Below are positions 1 through 9,900 of a stretch of 64,000 nucleotides of DNA, in pieces. Each line of letters starts with the position of its first letter. Positions within the stretch are counted from its first letter, which is position 1. The position numbers were made by a program, and so were the translations under genes. Source of the DNA: Chrysogorgia sp. JL179-B06 (lineage: Eukaryota; Cnidaria; Anthozoa; Scleralcyonacea; Chrysogorgiidae); contig JAYKKM010000493.1 in the NCBI GenBank assembly GCA_035772405.1, positions 286,001 through 350,000 of the forward strand. Reading direction: 5' to 3'. A model generated the notes under the pieces. It was given only the letters and a program-made list of their open reading frames with translations, did not search any database and was not told where the DNA came from.

Positions 1-345
1 TATATTTCATGTCCTCTTGAGCGATTCGCTAAATGGCTTCAGGCTTACTGCATCATTCGTCCGTTCAAACATATCGGGACTGTTATAAAGGGAAACGGCT
101 TTAAGTCCACATGACTCAGCCTCCGTTAGCTGATCCTTTATACTTTCAAAAGGGCGAATGAAAAGAACAGTGCCCGAGCTGGTGGACTTTATAATGGCGA
201 ATAGTTGGAAAACCAGGCTTTTACCGAAGCCTGTCGGCAGGATAGCAAGAACATCTCTTCTAGAAGACTCGTATCTGCTTCTTTTTGTTCCTCTTTCAAT
301 GTGTTGACATCAACACGCCGGAAGCGGGAATGCTTTGAAGACAAA
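1..345 (-). pseudogene. RecQ-like SF2 helicase fragment, frameshifted
   Basis: On the minus strand the segment from about 275 down to the stop near 10 reads as a helicase N-terminal core: a Walker A motif (LPTGFGKSLVFQ) followed by a motif Ia-like stretch (IRPFESIKDQLTE). Just upstream, VDVNTLKEEQKEA is in another frame, and the WSEFVFKAFPLPA segment before it returns to the first frame, so at least two frame changes separate parts of one ancestral sequence. A second, independent fragment of the same family lies at 39698-40100. Families of this kind are often repeated in cnidarian genomes and are probably transposon-borne (inference). The rest of the helicase would lie left of the window or is lost. 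Confidence 0.8.
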
Positions 346-558
346 TTCTGACCAATCAGTATTTTCCGTTCAGAATCTGAACGGGTAATTCATTTGTAAT
401 AGAGGTGGTTGCAGGCCCTTTATTTTTTTTCTCCCGATTTTTTTTTTCCCGAATTTTTTCCCCTCCCGATTATTGCTAGCGATTTTTTCATTTCATAGAC
501 ACTTTAACAATCGTATGATATTAAAGAAGTGTTATTGTCTTTTTACATGCATGTAACA

Positions 559-564
559 TTTATT
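559..564 (-). terminator. Candidate poly(A) signal of the GPCR gene
   Basis: AATAAA on the minus strand, 45 bases downstream of the receptor stop codon; position and hexamer are canonical, but the region is AT-rich and chance occurrence is possible. Confidence 0.4.
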
Positions 565-608
565 TTACTGCTGTGTTGATTAGATGTTTTAAGTTACCAC
601 ATATGTTT

Positions 609-1511
609 TCAATTGGTAAAATACAATTTCTTGAAGGTTTTTCTATATCTTGGTAATCGACAAACATATACGAAAGGATTAATGGCAAAATTAATACCTA
701 ACAAAATTATTGATATGTAATATAATACCATGTTTAAGGATTTAAAGACAGAGTTTTTTCTATTAGGGTAAAGGATACGTAACAGCATACTTGTAAAATA
801 TGGCAGAAAGGTAACGGCTAAAATGAAACAAACGATTGCTATCGTAATGAGAAATCTTTTCTCGTTGTTTAATCTAATATTAATCATTCTGAGACTCGCT
901 TCACTGATGGTTTGTTCGGTAACGAGTTTCTTTCTTCGGAATTTCAATGCGAAATATGTCCCGAAATAAAAAAGCTGTGTCACCAAGAACGTTAATCCCA
1001 TGTAAACCATCATAAGTAATCTTTGGATAATATTATCGGGCGATAGTGTAAAAATGAGCACCACAATGATAAGATGCACCAAGGCTGTTGTGATCACCCA
1101 GTAACGGCAAACACGAGTTGTTATTCGAACACGATGCCAGAGAGGAAAAGCCACGGAGCAGAATCTTTCGATGGATAAATTCAAAAACGACTGGAAAGGG
1201 GCGGAAATGAATGTATTCGTAACCAATCTTGCTGCGAAATTCGCTTGTATTTTCTGATTATATTCAACGTTTTCGAGAATCAGAAGTGAATTAAATACAT
1301 ACATGATAGACACAAAGAGGTCAATGCTTGCAATATTTAGAAGAAAAGTCGACGAAGTTCTTTTAAGGGTTTTGAACGGATCTTTGACGTGGGCCATTAT
1401 CAAGAGAATATTTGCCACAATTCCAGTGGTACCAATTGGAAGCAATGTTGCCACACCAATTTGCAAGTAAAGTCGAATATCTTTATCATGATGATTTTCA
1501 GATTGATTCAT
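609..1511 (-). CDS. Class A (rhodopsin-like) G protein-coupled receptor, single exon
   Basis: Intact 300-aa intronless ORF with seven hydrophobic segments, so a plasma-membrane receptor signalling through heterotrimeric G proteins. Landmarks: TM1 Asn34 (GIVANILL), TM2 Asp64 (NIASIDLF), ERF at 115-117 in place of DRY, followed by Pro123; TM6 FLPY; TM7 NPFVY at 278-282; then a basic helix 8 (RLPRYRKTFKK). No cysteine is present at the usual top-of-TM3 position, so the common TM3-ECL2 disulphide seems absent. The N-terminus is short (about 15 residues) with no signal peptide. The ATG at 1511 is the first in frame. Large expansions of such intronless class A receptors are known in cnidarians; the ligand cannot be predicted. 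An AATAAA lies 45 bases past the stop. Confidence 0.93.
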   Translation of the reverse strand: MNQSENHHDKDIRLYLQIGVATLLPIGTTGIVANILLIMAHVKDPFKTLKRTSSTFLLNIASIDLFVSIMYVFNSLLILENVEYNQKIQANFAARLVTNTFISAPFQSFLNLSIERFCSVAFPLWHRVRITTRVCRYWVITTALVHLIIVVLIFTLSPDNIIQRLLMMVYMGLTFLVTQLFYFGTYFALKFRRKKLVTEQTISEASLRMINIRLNNEKRFLITIAIVCFILAVTFLPYFTSMLLRILYPNRKNSVFKSLNMVLYYISIILLGINFAINPFVYVCRLPRYRKTFKKLYFTN

Positions 1512-1885
1512 GTTGATCCATGTTTGCCAAAAAGTGCAATAAACAAGTATTTTGTAACATGATATAGGCTTTCAATTATTAATTTTAAAATCATCGTCAG
1601 GGTTAAATGAAATGTTTTTAATGAATATCTCTCCATGAAAGTTTATATATTAAACATTCATTATTTGTTCACATGCAATAAGGACAAATAAGGCGAAGAA
1701 ATGTCCATAAATTAACACCCTGCAGATGCCTGCCTTTGCTCATTCTAGTATCCTTTACAAGTTATCGAGTGTAAATGTCAATATTATTCATAATATACCC
1801 TATATAAATGTTCACTGGCATTACCATCAACGATATATATATATAGAACGCATCAGTAACGGCCTACGTGGCTCCGTTAATTGTT

Positions 1886-2023
1886 AAGGCCGTTTACACA
1901 GGCGATTTTTGCTGACCCTGACGTATGCATAAACGGTCCAATACATTTGTAAGACAATCCATTTGATCGCATGTGTTAGAAAGAGAAAAATCGCAGCAGA
2001 AATCGCCTGTGTAAACTGGCCTT
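1886..2023. mobile_element. Small MITE (138 bp)
   Basis: Terminal inverted repeats of about 23 bp beginning AAGGCCGTTTACACAGGCGA at the left, with the reverse complement at the right (one mismatch). There is no coding capacity. Confidence 0.75.
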
Positions 2024-2065
2024 TAGAGCGGCGCATTAGATTCGCGGAGGCGTTAGTTCAATTCT

Positions 2066-2223
2066 CACCGAAGAACTTGCAGTTGCATTTTTCGCAACTG
2101 GTCTTGGTTGGGTCTTACAAAATTTCCACACTCGCAAAATATCCTTCTACACTGACATTATTTACCTTGACTTTGCTAAAGCGTTTGATAAAGTCGATGA
2201 CAGGCTTTTAATTTATAAACTGA
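2066..2223 (+). mobile_element. SINE body fused to a LINE reverse-transcriptase fragment
   Basis: 2066-2144 matches the tRNA-derived SINE body seen at 34345-34535 (TTGCATTTTTCGCAACTGGT is shared). From 2144 an RT motif A segment follows in frame: DIIYLDFAKAFDKVDDRLL, the catalytic-Asp region of a non-LTR retrotransposon. Only about 26 codons of RT remain. The join may be template switching or nested insertion. Confidence 0.7.
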
Positions 2224-2270
2224 ACCAATCGACGCCAAACGGTTACCATTTTGGTTACTCGTTTGGTCGG

Positions 2271-2347
2271 TCTTTACAGCAAAATTATCCTGGCCTCTTC
2301 GCACAGGCTGAAAGACTGCTGGAATGAGGATAATTTTGACGTAAAGA
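2271..2347. repeat. Short hairpin repeat
   Basis: Arms of about 21 bp (TCTTTAC...AAAATTATCCT and its complement) around a 35-base loop; otherwise featureless. Confidence 0.6.
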
Positions 2348-2755
2348 CTTCCCGCTGTGTAAATAAGTCTTCAACTCTATGCAAAGCAGCAAACTGTCTA
2401 ATATATTTTGAATTGTGTATATTATACAAGTAATATTTGGCATTTCGCTGATTAAACTGTATGTTCTAAGAATTTATGTTGAAGGAAAATTTCGATTGTT
2501 GGAATATATACATTTTTTAAAGGGGAACTGTACCCAAAAATAAATTAGTTTGAAATAAAAGTCCTTTAAGTATAATTTTACCAATTGTAGAATGAATTGT
2601 ATTGTAGAATGAACCAATTGGAGAATGCTCTCTATATTTTAACAACATTTATCTATTTATATTTTATAATATGAAACAGGCTATTTGTTTAAATTAAAAA
2701 CCCTTTTATCACAAATCTTTCTGTGTTTCTTATCCTGCAGCTGTATCTGATTTTA

Positions 2756-3039
2756 ACTCTGGGAGTGGAGTTAAAATGACTCCATAAAATGGGGGTTTTG
2801 AGATGTTTTGAACCTTTTTCTAATGACTCCTTTTTCAGAGTTAAAATAACTCCCAAATAAGAGTTAAATTGACTCCAATATCGGAGTTCGAATAACTCCG
2901 TTTATCAGAGTTAAATTGACCCCAAAATCGGAGTTATTTTAACTCCCAAAAGCGAGTTAAAATTAGTGGAGTTAAAATAACTCCGAAAAACTGGGGCGTT
3001 TTGAACCTCTTTTTTTTAACTCCATTTTTGGAGTTAAAT
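2756..3039. repeat. Irregular array of short palindromes GGAGTTAAAATAACTCC
   Basis: About nine copies of GAGTTAAAWTRACTCC-like 16-17 bp near-perfect palindromes, separated by short A/T-rich spacers; each copy could form a hairpin. Unlike an ordinary tandem repeat, the spacing varies and the unit itself is the palindrome. Confidence 0.75.
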
Positions 3040-3050
3040 ATTAATAGTTT

Positions 3051-3314
3051 TACGGTATCTGCTCTTGTATTCGAGAAATAACGTTTTCATTCTCGTATTT
3101 TATGCTTCTGGACGCCGCCATTTTCGACGGCTCAAGATTGACGTCATCGAGTGCTTGTCTTTTGTTCCTTGCACTCATGAAGTGACGTCAAAATTGATAA
3201 GAAACCCCCGCTGGACCTCGAGTCTGAGCCGTCGAGCAAACTCGAAAATGGCGGCGAAGACATAAAATACGAGAATGAAAATGTTATTTCTCGAATACAC
3301 GATCAGATACCGTA
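3051..3314. mobile_element. MITE with TACGGTATCTG termini
   Basis: TIRs from TACGGTATCTG at the left and CAGATACCGTA at the right, arms of about 60-90 bp including a shared GAATGAAAACG-type segment. Each arm carries GCCGCCATTTT/AAAATGGCGGC (3114 and 3245) and TGACGTCA (3139 and 3183). Confidence 0.85.
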
Positions 3315-3324
3315 AAGCTATATA

Positions 3325-3836
3325 TTAAAGGGACACTCCGGCCCAAATACAAATGCAGTTCATATGAAAGATCTTACTGACTTTAGTTTATTTCCAAAGT
3401 TTCAGCATTCCTATCAATTTAGTTGAGAAGATATTGCTAGTTGAAGTTGAAAATTTGTGGATTTTGACGCCATATTGGTTTTGAAAATATGACGTCATTG
3501 AGTGATTCTTTATCGTCAGTGGAGTTGTTTTGATGGCGATCACATAGTGATAGTTTATTGTGAATGGTCTTTGGACGAAAATTAGTCGAAATAAACTATT
3601 TAGTTCATCATGCAGGAAAGTAGAGGAGCTTCTTAGGCATAATACGAGATCACGTCACTCAGTGACGTCATATTTGAGAAACAAAATGGCGTCGAAATTG
3701 GACAAACTCTCCAACTTCAACTAGCCACATCTTCTTAACTAAATTGATAGGAATGCTGAAACTTTGGAAATAATCTAAAGTCAGTAAGATCTTTCATATG
3801 AACTACATTTGTATTTGGGCCGGAGTGTCCCTTTAA
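3325..3836. mobile_element. TTAA-flanked MITE, GGGACACTCCGGCC family, copy 1
   Basis: Both ends are TTAA followed inward by AGGGACACTCCGGCCCAAAT; arms are about 180 bp. TGACGTCA is present in each arm (3490 and 3663). A diverged second copy is at 24598-25085. TTAA target sites are characteristic of the piggyBac superfamily; no transposase is present. Confidence 0.88.
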
Positions 3837-3967
3837 CATTTCTAATTATTATACTTTAAGGCCTTTTATTTAAAAGTAATTTATTTTTTGGGTACAGTTC
3901 CCCTGGTTGGTTGATACTGTTTGGCAATGTTTTAAGATATATTGCTCAAAGTACACCTTTCTTTCAG

Positions 3968-6900
3968 CTTTTAGCACTTGGCGAAGCAGAAGAAGATTGC
4001 CAACGTTCAATTCAACGTGCTATTATTGCATTGTCGTGTGGAACAAGATTAATCAATCTTTTAATAAGGTACTTCATTTTTTCCGGTATCCATCTGAATC
4101 GCGCGCTCTGGTCCGGTATCCTCCTGTACGGACCCCGCAACCTAGACTTGGATCAAGTTCGTCTCTCCAAAGGGTTGGGGGATTCGAGAGCGGCTGATGG
4201 ATTGGGGAAGAGCGCAAGGGGAGGAGAGAGATGGACTTGGTTCACCTGCATGCTTCATTTTGGTTTTGTGTGCCACCATGAAGGCAACCAGTTAATAATT
4301 TCTCTGCAGTAAGTGCTTCAAATACAGGGTAGATGGAGTTTGCAAAATAAAGCACTTTTCGGCACGAAAACGTGCGAAAACAAAGATGGTTTCCATGGAA
4401 ACGATGGACAACATAGTCTACATGGACAACATAGTCTACTGAATGGTTAATTTTGAAAAAAATAAGCAATATTTTCCAACAAAGTTTTTTTGGGAGAAAG
4501 TACAATAGTCCTATATGCAAAATTTAGTGGTTACAGAAAAAAACATTTTAAGCAATTTTTGTCTGTCGATCCACCTAAGTAGGTAACTAGCATACATTTT
4601 TGAAAGCCTCGATTGCAATGTATGTTTGTTTTTTAGACTGTGGACACATATGCCGGATAAAGAGTTTCGAATTCTTGAGGCAACGCTATGCGCAGACGTC
4701 GTTGAAACTGACAGTCAGGTAAACCGACTGTTCATTCTATTTTTATTATTTTTCTATTATATTACTTATTAAAATTCATATCTCATGTTTCGGTTTTTTA
4801 GATTTATATTATATGCATGACAAAATTACTGCAGTCTCATTGGTCGAGAGGAGTGCAATTATTTCGTTAATTATATCCCCTCTGTAATAGCTGACAAATG
4901 CCACAATCTTATTGGTTCACAAGATTGCGATTAATAATTAATAGCAGCTTTTAGTGGCTGTAATCGTACTCCTTAAGCAACCAATGAAAACTAGGCTATA
5001 TAGCAAAGTCATAAAAGGTGGTGAACTGCCGAGATTTTTAGTAACGAAATACTTAACTAACTAATTCAGTATTTAATTAATTTTTTATTAACTAATTCAG
5101 TATTTAAAGTGCCTATGACATGAAAATTTGGTTCATCTTATTTAAAAGAACTACTAAATTAATAATTAAGAAAATCAATTTACAGCTTTTCCATATTTCA
5201 CTTAGTTGTGGAGTTATTTAGACTTATATGATATTCAAATGAGATGATTTATGACGTCACAAGTTGTGCACAACATTTTAACATATTGGAAAAGCGCAAA
5301 TATCTTTAAGATTATTGAAGGAAATCACTTGGACCTTTGAATGTGCATACAGACCACTAAACTGGAGAACATAGTTTTAGTTTTATGGTCGCCATGGTAA
5401 ATGATTAGATTCCAGACCTCTTGATTTTCAAAACAAAATGATTTGTTTTCTTTTCGGTGGGAAACATTTTCGAATTGGTACTGGTTGAGTAGATTTGCAC
5501 TAACTTAACTAATTTGAAACTGAAGTTTGACGTTGGTGCAAAGCCTACTATGTTAGAAAACGAAGATTTTTTCAAAGAGACGTAGTGGTCTGGGAACTAT
5601 ACTATTACTGTTGTAACATTAAAACTTGAACGATCTTATTCCGTTTAGTGGTCTGTATCGACATGCAAAGTTTCAAGTGATTTCGTTCAATAATCTTAAA
5701 GATATACCGGATCTTCCAATATGTTAAAATGTATTGCACAACTTGTGACGTCATAGATCATCTCATTTGAATATCATATAAGTCTAAATATCTCACGAAC
5801 TAAGTGAAATATGGAAAAGCTTTAAATTGATATTCTTAATTATTTTAAGAGTTCTTTCAAATAAGATAAACTTAATTTTCATGTCATAGGCACTTTAATT
5901 AATTTATTATTAATTAATTCAGTATTTAATTAATTTATTATTTATTTAATTTAATTAATTAAATAAATAATAAATTCAGTATTTAATACATAATTAATTC
6001 AGTATTTCGTTCCTAAAAATCTTGGCAGTTCACCACCTTTTCACTTTGCTATATATCCAAAACACTGCCTACGCAGCACTCTACTTTTTTTAAACTAGGC
6101 TACCTATCACAATTGGCCAATCACAGTTCAGTATACAAGGTATAGGTTTTTGGTGGACGTTTTCAAAAATAAAGAAAAATGGAGGTTTTGGATAAAAAAA
6201 ATTATATTTTCCCATTTATTTGGTGATATAGTTGACCTAAATAAAAACAAGCAATGCCAAAAGCAACCAAAACAAGTGTTTGCAGTAATTTTGTCATGCA
6301 TATAGTAAACCCTAAAATTCGTTTACTATTATTTAGGAGAAAGTATTTGACTTCGGCTTTTTCGCACAGACCTCAGGCAAATACTTCCCCAAATACTTTA
6401 TCAAAATTTGATAAATTAACACAACAAAAAATACAAGATTATTTTCAGAATACCTCACCAATGGTGAAATAAGGCGGTTATATACCTGAGACTTCGGTGT
6501 TTAACGTCAGCTTTACACCAGATAAATTCCTCGGGGATATCTGTTTATGTTTTAAGCCAGAGCGGTTTTGAATATTTTTAGGGAAGTACCCGGCTGAATA
6601 ATCTGTTGGATTTATTATAGGTTGATAACTAGTTATCAACCTCATGAATAATTTCAATGTAATAAATTCATCAGCCCCGCACTCCCCTGGAAAAGCTCTT
6701 CACGGTCAGACTCCCACTTATATAACTGAACTTATAAACCAGTACATGATAACGACTCGTAGTCTACGATCTTCAGACAATAACTTCCTAGAAATTCCCA
6801 AGTCTAACATGAAATCCTATGGTGATAAATCTTTCTCTGTTGTAGCACCTAAATTGTGGAACTCTTTACCGAAAGGCAGAAGTTTAAATTCCCTAACACA

Positions 6901-9900
6901 CTTTAAATCTGCTATTAAGACCTATCTTTTTAACATATATATATATTACTAGTTTAGATCTATATTTTAATTTTATTATAGGATGTTTTTATTCATATTA
7001 ATTAATGCAGTCAGAAAAATTTTTTAAATATATATTTAAGGTTTTACCATTTGTAAGAGCATCGAGTTCTGTAGGATGCCCCAAATACTGTTTATTATTA
7101 TTATTATTATTATTCAAAACCGCGCCCCACCCCCCCCCCCCCAACTTTACGACAGTTGGATTCTCATGCGTGTTATCAGAAATAAAGACCTGTAGAGAAC
7201 AAAGGAAACCGAACCAATGGTGATATAAGGAACGTAATGTTCCCTTTTCTAGGTTTTACAAAAGTTAACTGAGGGAGAGGGGCTTTAACTCATTTTTGTA
7301 CTCACACGTGTTTAATAGCCGGTGTTTTGTCTGAACTATTCACAGGGATGGGAAGAAGTCACTGACACAGCCGTTACTCACTTATTAAAAACGTGTTTAT
7401 CAAAAAGCGTTAAAGATCAAACCGGTAAGTTGAAGAACGCATCCGCCACTGAGATCCGCTGTATGCTCAATCGTTATATTCTGAGTCGCAGTCCGAGGTG
7501 TCGTCTATAATACTAAAAGAATACCAAATGATTTTCCGTGCAGGAAACTGGGGATGATGTGATACAAACACGCGGGATGTTGCGAGACTTTCGAAAGCGC
7601 AGGGTTTTGGATATATAGCAAAGTGAAAAGGTGGTGAACTGCAGAGATTTTAGGAACGAAGTACTGACGTTTCGAGCTGAGTTCTTCATTGAAGTAACAC
7701 GTGATGAAATAAAATATATGGATTATATTTACCCTCACATATAATCGTCCAATCAATTATCGCTATTAGCATCACGTGACAGTCCAATATTTCACGATGT
7801 AGGACAGCAACATATTGGACAGCAACCGTTTGACTGTTTACATGCAAAGAAACATCTTTGTGTTAAAGGGATATGGCAATATAAATTAACTTTGTCTCAT
7901 TTGAAAGAACTCGTGAAATGGTATAACAAGACCTTTTACAATTTTCCCTTATCTTTTTTGGTTTTCGAAATAATTTGACAAAAGACTGCGTGCTGTCCGC
8001 CATCTTGGAATTATTTTCGATATGCATGTGACGTCATAAGTAGGGTAAAGTGAAATTTTTATCTTGCCAACCTTACGACATTATGAGCCAAAAACTCGAT
8101 TATGTTGCACTATTTCCATTTTCAATTGGCCCACAACATTTTAAAAAGCCTTCCGCGGAAATTCGGTCACCTATGAAGTAGTTTCATTAGGTTTACCCTG
8201 CTTGTGACGTCACCAATTTCCTAGTTAATTTGGTCAAATATTACAACAAGATGGCGGATTGTAGACTGTCTTTTGTCATAATTATCTGAAATATTTCAAA
8301 AACCAAGAAAGATACAGAAAAATTGTAAAAGGTCTTCTTATACCATTTTACGAGTTCTTTCAAATAAGACAAAGTTAATTTATATTGCCATATCCCTTTA
8401 AGATATTTTGTTCGATATAATAAAACACCTATTGGATTCATCTTCGCCCAAAATTACAAAATATCTAAATCGAGATTTCAATGTTGGGCGAGACCGAATG
8501 ACAAGCCTAATATTGCAAATCGAGCGAAGATGAATCCAATAGGTGTATCGATCAACATATCTTAACACAAAGATCAGTCAAAAGGTTGCTGTCCAATATG
8601 TTGCTGTCCTACATCGTAAAATATTGGACTGTCACGTGATGCTAATAGCGCGAATTGATTGGACAATTGTATGTGAGGATATAATAATACAAAATATTTA
8701 AGTCTCGATTTGCAATATTAGGCAATATTGAATTCTCAACTTATTTTATATATTTTGATATTCTGTAATATTGAGCTCAGAGGAATCCAATAAAACCATG
8801 CATTTACGTATTGAGAGAAACACAGAGTTAGAATTACTGTAATATTAGTCCTGATTGGTCGCTAGATAATCTGAATAAAGTAGCCATTACCAATATTATT
8901 ATTGTTATTCCTTATGTCTATTTCACTCTTCCTTCTTCCATTAATGGTTTCATCAGGGTTACTAAAATTTAAAAGTTCAATTGTGTTTTCACGCTCTTTT
9001 TAGTTAACTCGCAGACGTTGCAGTTTCCCAAAGACACGAGCAAACTGAAGAAGCACATCGCACTTCTGTGTGATCGTCTGGGCAAAGGAAGTCGCTTGGA
9101 TCTTCAACAGATTCCTTTGCCGACCACGAATGAACCAAATAATCAAAAACTAGAGTCAGTGGAGGAAGAAAAAGCAGGTATGATCATAGGAAAATGATGT
9201 GTGATAATAATAATAATAATAAAGACGTTTATGAGCACTATACTGTACTATAATATTTGACATTTCGCTCGATTGAATTACATGTTTTAAAGTGCCACTA
9301 CGATCAAATTTTTACCTATCGATATTGTTACGTATTTATAAAGCAGAGCTGCTAAATATTACTTGGTCGAAACCGTTTTGCGATTTGACGATGGCAAGTA
9401 TTATTTTCCTTACTCCGAATCTGGAGTTGTTATGTCCGCCATTAATCGTTCATGTTCTTGACCAGCGTAACGAAGTGACGTCATATTCTCAACGCGAAGA
9501 CTCTACGTGGCTAATTCTTCAAGTAAATCAAGGTCGTTTTTTCAAATTCTTCGTCTGAAAGGCTGGACATTTCATCTACTTCTCGAAAAAAACAAGAAAA
9601 CAAATAACCTCGACCGAAATTCAGGCGTAGCATTGAGAATCTGACGTCACAAACAATATTATCTTTTGAAATTGCGGGCTCACTTGGAACACGTTTTTAG
9701 TAATGGTGGCCTAAATAATAGTGATTTCAGAGCTCAAAATACTTACTTCAAAATACCATTTTTTAGTTGTTTTTTACATCGATGATCACTTTCGACCCTG
9801 AAATACTATTCTATGCTAAAGAAAATCTAAAATACGGGGGTGAATTTTCATCGTAGTGGCACTTTAAGGGTTTATGGTGAAGGAAAATTTCGAGTGTTAG

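Larger units (their letters stand above)
2519..3904. mobile_element. Outer inverted-repeat element holding nested elements
   Basis: Left end GGGGAACTGTACCCAAAAAT and right end its complement (one base difference in about 26). A left TTAA precedes it; the right one is not conserved. The interior consists of a palindromic array (2756-3039) and two further MITEs (3051-3314 and 3325-3836), so this is a stacked insertion site in an intron upstream of the exon at 3968. Confidence 0.75.

Noticed and set aside
2756..3039. CRISPR-like repeat and spacer array
   Set aside because: Eukaryotic context, palindromic short units with variable, very short AT-rich spacers, no cas genes.
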